Shown: piece by piece, positions 1 through 9,771 of the stretch
Layout of the letters: the number at the start of each line of letters is the position of its first letter
How positions within the stretch are numbered: the stretch's first letter is position 1
NCBI GenBank assembly: GCA_002280725.1
Contig: NCEM01000027.1
Coordinates: forward strand, 1 to 59,517
DNA length: 59,517 nucleotides
DNA from: Alphaproteobacteria bacterium 32-64-14
Lineage (GTDB): Bacteria; Pseudomonadota; Alphaproteobacteria; Caulobacterales; Hyphomonadaceae
Direction of reading: 5' to 3'
The notes under the pieces: generated by a model
What the model was told of the DNA's origin: nothing
The model's input: only the letters and a program-made list of their open reading frames with translations
Database searches by the model: none
Program-made: the position numbers and the translations under genes

Positions 1-150
1 AGATAACCGCTGAAAGCATCTAAGCGGGAAACTTACCTCAAAACCAGGTCTCCCTGAGAGCCGTGATAGACTATCACGTCGATAGGCCAGGTGTGGAAGG
101 TCCGTGAGGACTGCAGCTTACTGGTACTAATTGCTCGATAGGCTTGATAA
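1..150 (+). rRNA. 23S ribosomal RNA, 3' end (partial)
   Basis: The first 150 bases match the conserved 3' end of bacterial 23S rRNA (helices 98-101), including the stretch reading ctgaaagcatctaagcggga and the closing ggtactaattgctcgatagg segment. The 5' part lies outside the window. The gene reads toward the 5S rRNA and fMet tRNA, the usual order in alphaproteobacterial rRNA operons. The exact mature 3' end is estimated to within a few bases. Confidence 0.95.
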
Positions 151-277
151 CTTTCAAGACCCATACGTGGCGACGAGCATGTCGCCTTAAAGTTCAACAC
201 TGGAAAAGCGCATCAGCGTTCCGGTCGAGAACATTCCATTGTTTAGATGATTAGTTGTTGTTGCATTTGGCTTTGCT

Positions 278-395
278 GACCTGGTGGTTCTGGCGGGGGT
301 TCCCCACCCGATCCCATTCCGAACTCGGTCGTTAAGTCCCCCAGCGCTGATGGTACTGTGTCTTAAGGCACGGGAGAGTAAGTCGCTGCCAGGTC
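278..395 (+). rRNA. rrf: 5S ribosomal RNA
   Basis: The core has the 5S hallmarks cccacccgatcccattccga and ggtactgtgtcttaaggcac. The terminal stem pairs gacctgg (278-284) with ccaggtc (389-395). Outside the mature ends a further complementary pair, gcatttggctt (263-273) and aagccaaatgc (400-410), forms a longer processing stem. The 23S-5S spacer of about 127 bases holds no other recognisable gene. Confidence 0.96.
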
Positions 396-612
396 TGCTA
401 AGCCAAATGCCCAGGTCGCTCTGTTTGCAGAGCGTGGCCTCCTTCAAGATCTGCATCCCCCCGGATGCGGAACGCGGCTCGGCCGGTTGATGTGGACCTC
501 GTCCACATAGGCCGGATAGGGCCGCGAAGTCGTTTCTGGTCTCAGGCTTTCGGGCCAGAGGTCAGGATCGGCCCGGGGCCGCTGGCATATCGGATGCTGG
601 CGTGATCGGTGA

Positions 613-689
<77 letters not shown>

Positions 690-697
690 AAACAGAA

Positions 698-733
698 ACA
701 GCCCTGCGAGCAATCGCAGGGCTGTTTTTGTTT
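698..733. terminator. Rho-independent terminator after the rRNA operon
   Basis: A perfect 12-bp stem (acagccctgcga at 698-709 with tcgcagggctgt at 714-725) closes a 4-base loop and is followed by tttttgttt. The opposite strand also has a T-rich tail, so it can also serve the convergent gene ending at 758. Confidence 0.92.
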
Positions 734-757
734 GGACCGGCGAAAAGCGTACGGTGT

Positions 758-1369
758 TTACGCCTTGGGTGATGTCTTCTTCTTGGCCGGAGGCTTGCGG
801 TTCCAGCGTTTGGCGAGGGCGACGAGCGCGGCGTTGATGCGGGCGGTATGTGGATCGTCGGGGTCGAAGTCGGGTCCGCGCCACTGGACGAGTTCATCGT
901 GGCGCTCGTGGCCGGGATTGGCCATCGCTTCAAGGTATTCTGCATAACCCGGCGGGCCGCCGACATCTTCCGGTGGACAGGCGCCCTTGGCCTCTATCAG
1001 CACGGGATAGGTCGCGCCGGAAGCGGCCTCGAAGATGCGCTCAACCTTGACGGTGTGCTCCCAGCCGTCGCCGAAGTCGTAGAGATACTTCAGCGTCTTG
1101 GCGCCGGCAGCTTCGATGACGGCCTGCAGCGTCGTCTTCTCGGCGTTGGCTGGCCCGTCGCCGAACCCGAAGTCCTGACCGGGTGGCCCGAACCGAAGGC
1201 TGCGCGCCCGGAACTCCCAGAGGTGATAGGTCTCCCAGCCCATGGCGGCCTGGAGCAGGAGGTGCAGCCTGTCGAGCCGGATGTCTGCGGGAACTTCGAT
1301 GCGCCGCATCACGAGCGGCTCGACATAGTCGAGGGTGATCTTGAGGCGGGCGACAGCTTGAGTGCTCAT
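758..1369 (-). CDS. Plasmid pRiA4b ORF-3-like protein
   Basis: This 203-aa protein matches the pRiA4b ORF-3 / IS1096 passenger family (PF07929). Signature stretches are LDYVEPLVMRRIEVPADI at the N-terminus, GWETYHLWEF near residue 45, YDFGDGWEHTV near residue 95, and CPPEDVGGPPGYAEYLE near residue 130. The tail is lysine-rich. The biochemical role of the family is unknown; members are often found in or next to insertion sequences. Here it lies beside an IS66 remnant, which fits that habit. It converges on the rRNA operon terminator. Confidence 0.88.
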   Translation of the reverse strand: MSTQAVARLKITLDYVEPLVMRRIEVPADIRLDRLHLLLQAAMGWETYHLWEFRARSLRFGPPGQDFGFGDGPANAEKTTLQAVIEAAGAKTLKYLYDFGDGWEHTVKVERIFEAASGATYPVLIEAKGACPPEDVGGPPGYAEYLEAMANPGHERHDELVQWRGPDFDPDDPHTARINAALVALAKRWNRKPPAKKKTSPKA

Positions 1370-1472
1370 GTCGTCAGATTAACGGCCCCTGCGGACGGCG
1401 CCCAGCACCACCGCAGAAGATCGTTGGTCCTGCGGGCAGGATGATCAGCGATACGGCTGAGGACACGGCGAG

Positions 1473-1680
1473 TCAAACCTGTGCGCCGGCAGCGTTGAGC
1501 TTCGCGGTCTCGATCAGCGTGTAGGCGACGGCTGCGGCCTGGCCCCGGCCTTCAGAGCCGGCGAAGAGCCGGTTCTTGCGTCCGATGGCCATCCCACGGA
1601 TCGCCCGCTCAGCAGCATTGTTGTCGATCTCCAGCCCACCGTTGGAGAAGCCACCTCTGCTGGCCATCGCCTTGCTGGTG
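1473..1680 (-). pseudogene. IS66-family transposase remnant (TnpC C-terminus)
   Basis: About 68 codons match the C-terminal end of IS66 TnpC transposases: LEIDNNAAERAIRGMAIGRKN, then LFAGSEGRGQAAAVAYTLIE and TAKLN. The family protein is about 500 aa, so most of the gene, including most of the catalytic core, is missing. Upstream of roughly 1680 the reading frame stays open but shows no further similarity, and the frame runs into an unrelated receiver gene on the other strand. No intact terminal inverted repeats were identified. It is read as a decayed insertion sequence. Confidence 0.85.
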
Positions 1681-1802
1681 CGTGGCGTGCTAGGACGCTG
1701 GCCAGCGGCGCGGCGCTGGCTTGGCCTGCGCACCGAGGGGCCAAGACGGGGAACCCGGTGATCAGGCGCGAGTTTTCTAGCCTCTGCCAACCGGACTAGC
1801 AT

Positions 1803-2156
1803 ATGACCCTGCGAGTATTGATTGTCGAAGACGAGCCCCTGATCGGCGCCGCCATGCAGATGTTCGTCGAGGACATCGGCGGCGTTGTCTCTGGCCCTTA
1901 CATGACGCTGGCCGATGGCCTCGCGGCGGCGCGTCAGACCGGCCCCATCGATATCGCGCTGCTCGACTGCAATCTCGGCCGCGAGACCTCCTGGCCCATC
2001 GCCGAAGCGCTGGCCCACCGGGGCATCCCGTTCGCTTTCACTAGCGGCAAGGGCCCGGGCGAGATAGATCCGCGCTTTTCCGACAGGCCGGTTTTTGCCA
2101 AGCCTGTTGATGAATCTAGGCTCAAGGCCTTCCTTGAAGGCCTCAAGCGCAGTTGA
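1803..2156 (+). CDS. Single-domain response regulator (CheY-like receiver)
   Basis: The 117-aa protein consists of one receiver domain and nothing else. Its acidic pocket is VEDEP (about residues 8-12), the phospho-acceptor is the Asp of LLDCN (near residue 55), the conserved Thr/Ser lies in FAFTSG, and the conserved Lys lies in VFAKP (near residue 100). It has no output domain, so it probably acts through a partner kinase, phosphotransfer protein or separate effector. No histidine kinase is adjacent, so the partner is unknown. No clear ribosome binding site precedes the ATG. It stands alone between an IS66 remnant and an export operon. Confidence 0.88.
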   Translation: MTLRVLIVEDEPLIGAAMQMFVEDIGGVVSGPYMTLADGLAAARQTGPIDIALLDCNLGRETSWPIAEALAHRGIPFAFTSGKGPGEIDPRFSDRPVFAKPVDESRLKAFLEGLKRS

Positions 2157-2281
2157 CATCTCCCGCGCGGACTGGATTCGACGGAAACTGTCCGGTACTG
2201 GGTTAAACTGCGAGGACAGTCCGCGCGTATAAGCCCGTGAGCGGGGTGGTCCTTGGGGCATGCCCTCTTGCAACAGATGAC

Positions 2282-2300
2282 ATTATCGAATATCGATAAT
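2282..2300. promoter_or_regulatory. 19-bp perfect palindrome upstream of the export operon
   Basis: ATTATCGA (2282-2289) and TCGATAAT (2293-2300) form a perfect inverted repeat with a 3-base spacer, 56 bp before the permease start. Size and position fit an operator for a dimeric repressor, but the cognate regulator is not known. A related, imperfect sequence (tttatcgaatatcgtgat) lies upstream of the M16 peptidase that starts at 35949. Confidence 0.5.
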
Positions 2301-2355
2301 CTGGGTGTCAGGGCCCCTCTACAATTGAAACACGGCATCCCGAAAGGATCCGAGG

Positions 2356-3498
2356 ATGAGCCTTGCGCTCTCGACGCTGCTTTATGAGTGGCGCCGCTAT
2401 ATGGCGGCGGTCATCGCGCTGGCGCTTGCCGGCGTGCTCATGCTTGCGCTCGGCGCGATCTTCATAGGCATGATGCAGTCGTTCACTGTGACGATCGATA
2501 AGTCGCGGGCCCAGCTGATCGTGCTCTCGCCGCGGGCGCAGGCCAGCGGCGGACCCGGCGGCGGCGCAGGCCCGCTGCCCAAGCGCATCGTGCCCCTCAT
2601 CTACCGCCACCCGGACGTGATGGAGGTGCAGGACCTGCCGGACGATTTCGGCCGCTTCTTCGGTCCGGGCCAGCCTTCGCCGTCAATGGTCAACGTCATG
2701 ATCATCGACACATCGCCCAACGGTCTCACGCTGCCCGACGATTTCACCGACGCGATGCGGCGCGCCATCGAGGAGCCCTACGCTGTGGGCGTCGATGTCT
2801 CTGCCGCCAAGCAGCTCGGTGTCAAACTCGGCGACCAGGCGACGCTGAACGGGCGCACGGTCCGCGTCGCGCTGCTCATGCAGGGCTATGCGAACGCCCA
2901 GTTGCCGAGCGTGGTGATGTCTCGCCAGACCCTGCGCCTGATGGGGCGGGCAAACGACGAACAGCTTGGCCTGCTCATGGTCCGCGTCAAGAATGACGGC
3001 ACGACAAAGGATATTGAGCGGATCCGAAACGAACTGAACGCCATGTCCGATGGGCTCTATCGTGCATGGACCAAGCCGGAACTCACTGCGTCCACGACAC
3101 GCGAGATGATGTCGGAAGGCTTCATCGTGATCCTGCTCACCTTCCTCAGTGTGATCGGCTTCATCATCGGGGTCGTGATCACCTGGCAGACGCTGCGCGG
3201 CGCCATCCTCGCCAACATCAAGGAGTTCGCCAGCCTGCGCGCCCTCGGTGTTTCGATTGGCCAGCTTCGCGCCGTCGTCATGGAGCTTTCGCTCTGGGTG
3301 GGCATCCTGGGCGTCGCCGCCGCCGGGTTGCTGATGGGGGGCGTTGCCATGCTGGCCAAGTCAGTCAACTTGCCGATGGGCTTCGAGATCGGGTCGCTGA
3401 TCCAGACTGGCGTGCTCCTGCTGCTCATTTCCATCGGATCGGGCGCGCTCACCCTTGGAGCCCTCAAGAAGGGCGAACCTGCGGACCTGCTCAAATGA
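2356..3498 (+). CDS. ABC exporter permease (DevC/FtsX-type)
   Basis: This 380-aa protein has one N-terminal membrane segment (about residues 15-37: YMAAVIALALAGVLMLALGA). A periplasmic domain of about 200 residues follows, then three C-terminal segments near residues 255-280, 310-335 and 350-370. That layout is typical of FtsX/MacB-like permeases of the DevC type. The signature Leu-Arg-Ala-Leu-Gly coupling helix is present as FASLRALGVSIGQL. It overlaps the ATPase gene by an ATGA junction, and a HlyD-type adaptor follows, so the three form a tripartite efflux system. The exported substrate cannot be told from sequence. Confidence 0.9.
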   Translation: MSLALSTLLYEWRRYMAAVIALALAGVLMLALGAIFIGMMQSFTVTIDKSRAQLIVLSPRAQASGGPGGGAGPLPKRIVPLIYRHPDVMEVQDLPDDFGRFFGPGQPSPSMVNVMIIDTSPNGLTLPDDFTDAMRRAIEEPYAVGVDVSAAKQLGVKLGDQATLNGRTVRVALLMQGYANAQLPSVVMSRQTLRLMGRANDEQLGLLMVRVKNDGTTKDIERIRNELNAMSDGLYRAWTKPELTASTTREMMSEGFIVILLTFLSVIGFIIGVVITWQTLRGAILANIKEFASLRALGVSIGQLRAVVMELSLWVGILGVAAAGLLMGGVAMLAKSVNLPMGFEIGSLIQTGVLLLLISIGSGALTLGALKKGEPADLLK

Positions 3499-4283
3499 TC
3501 AACCCGCTACGCAAGCAGAAGCCGGTCCTCGACGAGGCGCCAGCGCCCGAGCCGCGCCCCGCGGGGGCGACCACGCGCTATGCCATCGAAGCGCGGGGCA
3601 TCAAGAAGAGCTTCAAGGCCGGCCAGATGATGGTCGACGTGCTCAAGGGCATCGACCTGTTGATCGAGCCTGGCGAGATCGTGCTCGTCATGGGCCCGTC
3701 CGGTTCGGGCAAGTCCACGCTGCTCGCCGCCGTCTCGGGCCTGATGAAGCCGGATGCAGGCAGCGTGATCGCGCTCGACACCAACATCTGGCGCATGTCG
3801 CGCCGCAAGATCGACCGCTTCCGTCTCGCCAATTGCGGCTTCATCTTCCAGGGCTTCAACCTGTTCCCTGCGCTCACCGCCAGCCAGCAGGTGCAGATCA
3901 TCCTGAAGTTCATGAAGCTCAACGGGCGGGACCGGAAAGTCGCCGCCGAGTCCGCGCTCAACGACGTCAATCTCGGCCACCGCATGCACAACCGGCCAGA
4001 CCGTCTGTCTGGCGGCGAGAAGCAGCGCGTCGCCATCGCCCGTGCGCTGGCCAAGAAGCCCAAGCTGATCTTCGCCGACGAACCCACCTCCGCGCTCGAT
4101 GGCGAGAACGGCAATGTCGTCATGACGCTGCTGCGCAAGTGCGCCAAGGAGCAGGGCGCAACCGTGCTCTGCGTCACGCACGATGCGCGCCTCGCCACTT
4201 TCGCCGATCGCATCATCACCATCGAGGACGGGCTGATCACATCGACCAACGCCGATCCCGCCCTGTTCGCGCACCATCACTGA
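3495..4283 (+). CDS. ABC exporter ATP-binding protein (DevA/LolD-type)
   Basis: This 262-aa nucleotide-binding subunit drives the export operon. Walker A is GPSGSGKST (near residue 75). The ABC signature reads LSGGEKQRVAIARAL, Walker B is LIFADEPTSALD, and the H-loop histidine is in LCVTHD. The start ATG overlaps the permease stop in an ATGA junction, which implies translational coupling. An N-terminal extension of about 30 residues rich in Pro and Ala precedes the ATPase domain. It resembles the LolD/DevA/MacB branch that powers extrusion of lipids, lipoproteins or small amphiphiles. Confidence 0.93.
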   Translation: MINPLRKQKPVLDEAPAPEPRPAGATTRYAIEARGIKKSFKAGQMMVDVLKGIDLLIEPGEIVLVMGPSGSGKSTLLAAVSGLMKPDAGSVIALDTNIWRMSRRKIDRFRLANCGFIFQGFNLFPALTASQQVQIILKFMKLNGRDRKVAAESALNDVNLGHRMHNRPDRLSGGEKQRVAIARALAKKPKLIFADEPTSALDGENGNVVMTLLRKCAKEQGATVLCVTHDARLATFADRIITIEDGLITSTNADPALFAHHH

Positions 4284-4300
4284 GAGAACGGACAACCGTC

Positions 4301-5296
4301 ATGAAACGCCTCCTCATCCCGCTGTTTGCCGCCGCCTCGCTCGTGGCGCTTGGCGCCTGCGGTGGTCCTCCCCCGGGCGGCCCCGGCGGCGGTCCTCCGG
4401 GCGCCGATATTGATCCGAAGTCGATCAACACGCCCTACGCCGCCATCTCGGCAGGCAAGGTCGATATCGAGGGCGGTCTCGTTGACGTCGCCGCCCGTGC
4501 TCCCGGCATCGTGAAGGAAGTGCTGGTGCAGGAAGGCGACAAGGTCGTCGAAGGCCAGGTGCTGGCCCGCCAGGACGACAATGACAGCCGCCTCTCGCGC
4601 AACCGCGTCGCCGCACAGCTGCAGCAGGCAGAAGCCCAGCTCCCCATCCTCGAAGTCCAGCTCGACGCCGCCATCCGAGAAGAAGCCCGCCTCAAGCGCC
4701 TCACCGATTCCGACGCCGCCTCCACCCAGGCGTTTGAACAGGCGCAGGACCGCACCAAGCAGCTCGAGGCGCAGGTCGCCGCCCAGAAATCCTCGATCTC
4801 GCTCGTGCGCGCCCAGCTCGCCGAAGCCAATTACCAGGTCGAACTCTACGTGATCCGCGCGCCCACCGACGGCGTCATCGTCCGCCGCTATGCCAACCCC
4901 GGCTCGGGCGCGTCCACTTTCAGCGTCACGGCCATGTTCCAGCTCCAGCCCGACACGCTCCGCATCGTCCGCGCCGAGGTCGAGGAACGCTCGATCAACT
5001 CCGTCACGGTGGGCCAGAAGGTCGAGATCGTGCCCGAGTCAGATCAGCAATCCACCTACCAGGGCGAAGTCATCCGCATCGCCGGCGTCATGGGCTCGCG
5101 CAAACTCCGCTCCGACGACCCCAGCGAACGGGCCGACGAGCGCGTGGTCGAAGTCGTGGTCAACGCCGAATCCGCGCCCGTGCTGGTCGGCCAGCGCGTC
5201 CTGGTGAAATTCCTGAAGCCGGGCGCCGCGCCACAGCCGAAAGCCGCCCCCGCAGAGCCTGCCGCCGCCACAGCGACGACGAGCGCCGCGCAGTAG
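4301..5296 (+). CDS. HlyD-family periplasmic adaptor lipoprotein (DevB-like)
   Basis: This is a 331-aa membrane fusion protein. The signal peptide ends in a lipobox (LVALGAC), so it is probably lipid-anchored, and a Gly/Pro-rich linker follows. The first half-lipoyl motif is APGIVKEVLVQEGDKVVEGQ and the second is LYVIRAPTDGVIVRR, with a coiled coil of alternating charged residues (about 110-190) between them. A beta-barrel domain follows and the C-terminus is Ala/Pro-rich. The gene begins 17 bp after the ATPase stop. No outer-membrane TolC-like channel is encoded here, so one must be supplied from elsewhere. Confidence 0.92.
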   Translation: MKRLLIPLFAAASLVALGACGGPPPGGPGGGPPGADIDPKSINTPYAAISAGKVDIEGGLVDVAARAPGIVKEVLVQEGDKVVEGQVLARQDDNDSRLSRNRVAAQLQQAEAQLPILEVQLDAAIREEARLKRLTDSDAASTQAFEQAQDRTKQLEAQVAAQKSSISLVRAQLAEANYQVELYVIRAPTDGVIVRRYANPGSGASTFSVTAMFQLQPDTLRIVRAEVEERSINSVTVGQKVEIVPESDQQSTYQGEVIRIAGVMGSRKLRSDDPSERADERVVEVVVNAESAPVLVGQRVLVKFLKPGAAPQPKAAPAEPAAATATTSAAQ

Positions 5297-5302
5297 ACAG
5301 AC

Positions 5303-5460
5303 ACCGGCTTGTCATCCGGCCGCACCCCGGAAACGCGAAGCGTTATCCGGGGGTAGAGGCGGGATCCACTCATCCACCCCGACACCGTCACGATGGGTCC
5401 CGGGTCTCGCTGCGCTCCGCCCGGGACGACACCCGTGGCGTTCGGTGGGCCACGCTACGC
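5303..5460. repeat. Dispersed intergenic repeat with inverted segments
   Basis: The spacer between the exporter and feoA holds a repeat-like stretch with short inverted segments, such as ccccggaaacgcgaagcgtt followed by atccggggg, and gtcccgggtctcgctgcgct followed by ccgcccgggac. This is the style of REP-like extragenic elements. No gene is visible in it. Confidence 0.55.
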
Positions 5461-5537
5461 CTCGCCTCGCCGTGTCTTGACCCGGCGCGTCCATTTGCGC
5501 ACCCCCGAAAGCCCTTGCTGTCTGGTCCATCCTTGGT

Positions 5538-5556
5538 ATTGAGAATAATTCTCAAT
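5538..5556. promoter_or_regulatory. Fur box upstream of feoAB
   Basis: ATTGAGAATAATTCTCAAT is a perfect 9-1-9 inverted repeat containing the GAGAAT-N-ATTCTC core of Fur-type operators. It lies 11 bp before the feoA ATG. Iron-replete repression of the ferrous iron uptake genes by Fur is the expected result. Confidence 0.85.
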
Positions 5557-5566
5557 CGAGGGGCGT

Positions 5567-5817
5567 ATGGTCGGAGCAGCCACGACAATCAGGATGGATG
5601 CGCTGCCGCGCGGCCAGGTCGGCCGTATCGCCGGTTTCGGCGATGGCGATGCAACCATGATCGCCAAGCTGCGTGAGATCGGCTTTGCCGAAGGCGACGA
5701 GGTCGAGCTGCTGGCCCGTGGCTGGCTCGGCGGCGCGCCGCTGTCCTTCCGCCTCAACCGCACCGTGATCGCCCTTCGCAAGGCAGAGGCCGCCCTCATT
5801 CTCGTGGAGAAAGCCCA

Positions 5818-5821
<4 letters not shown>
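5567..5821 (+). CDS. feoA: FeoA family ferrous iron transport protein
   Basis: This 84-aa cytosolic protein has the SH3-like FeoA fold. Its core reads GQVGRIAGFGDGDATMIAKL, REIGFAEGDEVELLARG, and then the usual PLSFRLNRTVIALRKAEA. FeoA partners the FeoB transporter and is needed for full ferrous iron uptake. The stop overlaps the feoB start as GTGA, so the two are translationally coupled. A perfect Fur palindrome lies just upstream of the start codon. No FeoC is seen downstream. Confidence 0.95.
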
Positions 5822-7668
<1,847 letters not shown>

Positions 7669-7671
7669 CCT

Positions 7672-7800
7672 CCGGTGTCATTCCCGCCGCAGCCCGAAGG
7701 GCGAGAGCGGGAACCCAGGAGCCAAGCACACCGCTGCTGTGGCCACTGGGTTCCGGCTCGCGCTTCGCGCGTCCGGAATCACATCGCTCCGAGGGTCTGT
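7672..7800. repeat. REP-like inverted repeat after feoB
   Basis: The spacer contains inverted segments of the dispersed type: tcattcccgccgc and gcgagagcgggaacccagg, then actgggttccggctcgcgct and cgcgcgtccggaat. It lies between feoB and the next gene and holds no convincing ORF. Confidence 0.55.
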
Positions 7801-7857
7801 TTCCGCGCCCACACTTGCTGCAGTATTCCCCATGACTCAGCCAGGGGGAAAACGCAC

Positions 7858-8307
7858 ATGCCCAAATTCAAGGTCACCCTCCGCAAGGCCGAGGAGATGG
7901 ATGCCATGGGCATCGAAGTCCCGCCGGCGGTGGTGGAAGGCTTCGGGCAGGGCAAACGCCCGAAAGTCGTGGTCACCCTCAACGGCTATTGCTACCGCTC
8001 CACCGTCGCCGTCATGGGCGGCAAGTTCCTGCTGCCGCTGGCCAAGGTCCATCGCGAAGCCTGCGGCGTGAAAGACGGCCAGAAGATCGAGATCACGCTG
8101 GAACTTGATACCGCCCCGCGCGAAGTCGAGGTGCCCAAAGACTTCGCCGCTGCCCTGAAGAAAGCCGGCCTGCGCGCCGCCTTCGACAAGCTGGCCTTCA
8201 CCCACCGCAAGGAACACGTCCGCGCAATCGAGGAAGCCAAAGCCCCCGAAACCCGCCTCCGCCGCATCGACAAGGCCCTCGCCATGGTCGGGGAAAAGGC
8301 GAAGTAG
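7858..8307 (+). CDS. YdeI/OmpD-associated family protein with DUF1905 domain
   Basis: This 149-aa soluble protein has two parts. Residues 1-80 form a DUF1905 beta-barrel domain (FKVTLRKAEEMDAMGIEVPP, then KVVVTLNGYCYRSTVA). The C-terminal 60 residues match the YdeI/OmpD-associated helical domain (DFAAALKKAGLRAAFDKLAF, then THRKEHVRAIEEAKAPETR). The family has been linked to bacteriocin protection, but its molecular role is not established. The ATG at 7858 follows a GGGGGAAA ribosome binding site. The gene appears monocistronic and lies between two repeat elements. Confidence 0.88.
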   Translation: MPKFKVTLRKAEEMDAMGIEVPPAVVEGFGQGKRPKVVVTLNGYCYRSTVAVMGGKFLLPLAKVHREACGVKDGQKIEITLELDTAPREVEVPKDFAAALKKAGLRAAFDKLAFTHRKEHVRAIEEAKAPETRLRRIDKALAMVGEKAK

Positions 8308-8340
8308 GGCCTGAAAAACAAGGACTGATACGGCGGTTGT

Positions 8341-8398
8341 CGCGTGCCCATCTCCGCTCGTCCCGACGAAAGTCGGGATGAGCGGAGATGGGCACGCG
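8341..8398. repeat. Long hairpin with GAAA tetraloop (REP-like)
   Basis: Arms of 27 bases (8341-8367 and 8372-8398) pair with a single mismatch (G8359 opposite T8380) around a GAAA loop. The same core (catctccgctc, tcccgac, gaaa, gtcggga) recurs near 18603-18640, so it is a dispersed element. It may also end transcription of the YdeI-like gene, although it lacks a T tract. Confidence 0.8.
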
Positions 8399-8499
8399 AG
8401 CGCCCCCGCCCAACAACCCATCACGACAGGATTTGTGATCGGCCTCGCCGCAAAGACGAGTCGACTCGCCTTTGCTCACATGCTTCCTATTTCTTCAGA

Positions 8500-8694
8500 A
8501 TGCGCGAACACGACACCCGCAATCAGACCCTCGACATGCTCCGCCAGCGGCGCGAGCGGCTGGCGACCGAACTGGCGTCGCTGGAGCCGGTGTCGCCTGC
8601 GCAGGGCGGCCTCTCCGCCCGCGAGCTGGTGATCTGGCGCACCCGCCTCGCCGAACTCGATGCCCGCATCGAGCGATACCGCGAAGCAGGCTGA
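8500..8694 (+). CDS. Small hypothetical coiled-coil protein
   Basis: This short, highly charged 64-aa protein is predicted to form two helices: residues 5-30 (RNQTLDMLRQRRERLATELA) and 40-62 (ARELVIWRTRLAELDARIER). They are joined by a Pro/Gly-rich turn, so it probably forms a helical hairpin or coiled coil. It is not recognised as a named family. Codon use resembles its neighbours, but no strong ribosome binding site precedes the ATG. It ends 6 bp from the convergent regulator gene. Confidence 0.55.
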   Translation: MREHDTRNQTLDMLRQRRERLATELASLEPVSPAQGGLSARELVIWRTRLAELDARIERYREAG

Positions 8695-8700
8695 GCAGGT

Positions 8701-9663
8701 CTAAACCCGCGCCAACCGGCGCAGCGCCTGCGGCGGCTGTCCGAACGCCCGCACGAATGCGCGCCGCATCCGCTCAGGATCGCCAAAGCCCACTTCCCGC
8801 GCGATGCATTCCACCGGCTCGGCCGAATGCTCCACCCGTTCCCGCGCCGCCTCCAGCCGCAGCCGCTCCACCGCCTTGGCGGGCGTCACGCCGGTCTCGG
8901 CGGCAAACGCACGGGCGAAATTCCGTGGACTCATATTGGCTTGCGCCGCCAGCGCCTCGACCGCGAGGCCCTCGTCCAGCCGCTCCCGCGCCCAGCCGAG
9001 CAGCTGCGTGAACCGCCCCTCCGTCCGCTCGATGTCCAGCAGCGCTGAAAACTGCGACTGCCCGCCCGGCCGCCGGTGATAGACCACCAGCTCCTGCGCC
9101 GACTTGCGCGCGACCTCCTCGCCCAGATCGTCGGCGATCAGCGCCAGCGCCAGGTCGATCCCCGCCGTGATCCCGGCCGACGTCCAGATCTTCCCGTCCC
9201 GCGTGTAGATCCGGTCCGGCTCCAGCAGGGCGAGCGGATAGCGCTCCCGGAAATCCGGCGTCCGCCGCCAGTGCGTGGTGCAACGCTTGCCATCCAGCAC
9301 CCCCGCCTGCGCCAGCACATAGGCGCCCGAACACACCGAAGCCACCCGCCGCGCCGATTTCATCGCCGCCCGCACAAACGCCTGCACGCGCTCGTCCCGC
9401 ATCACGGTCCGCGTGCCCGAACCACCGGCAATCACCAGCGTGTCATAGGCAGGCTTGGCCGGCATCGCCTCCGCCATCATGATCGCCCCGGACGAAGAGC
9501 GCACCGGCCCCGCTTCAGGCGCAATTATCTGCAGCGAATACGGCGGCGGGCTCACCCCCCGCATCGGCATCTCGAACGCCGAGATTGGCCCCGCCGCATC
9601 CAGCAGCTGGAAATCCTCGAAGATCATCACGCCAACGGAGCGGATTTTTGCAGGGCGGGGCAT
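8701..9663 (-). CDS. GlxA-family transcriptional regulator (DJ-1/PfpI + AraC HTH)
   Basis: The 320-aa protein has an N-terminal DJ-1/PfpI-like domain (about residues 8-180), with DTLVIAGGSGTRTVM and the nucleophile-elbow sequence VASVCSGAYVLAQAGVLDG. The C-terminal AraC-type domain has two helix-turn-helix motifs (LAAQANMSPRNFARAFAAE and IAREVGFGDPERMRRAF, ending in FGQPPQALRR). GlxA-type regulators sense metabolites through the DJ-1-like domain. It is transcribed divergently from a DJ-1 family enzyme gene, a frequent arrangement in which the regulator controls its neighbour. The ATG at 9663 gives the usual family N-terminus. Confidence 0.93.
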   Translation of the reverse strand: MPRPAKIRSVGVMIFEDFQLLDAAGPISAFEMPMRGVSPPPYSLQIIAPEAGPVRSSSGAIMMAEAMPAKPAYDTLVIAGGSGTRTVMRDERVQAFVRAAMKSARRVASVCSGAYVLAQAGVLDGKRCTTHWRRTPDFRERYPLALLEPDRIYTRDGKIWTSAGITAGIDLALALIADDLGEEVARKSAQELVVYHRRPGGQSQFSALLDIERTEGRFTQLLGWARERLDEGLAVEALAAQANMSPRNFARAFAAETGVTPAKAVERLRLEAARERVEHSAEPVECIAREVGFGDPERMRRAFVRAFGQPPQALRRLARV

Positions 9664-9771
9664 TTGCAGCCTTCTGGCAGAAAACGCGGGAACATTGTCA
9701 TTCCAGCCAGACCGTAATTCCGGCAGTCTCACATCGTCAAGACGAGGATTCCTCCCCCCAAGGACGCAACC

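Noticed and set aside
1680..2273. Long minus-strand extension of the IS66 fragment
   Set aside because: Beyond about 1680 the frame is antisense to the receiver-domain gene and no longer resembles transposase.
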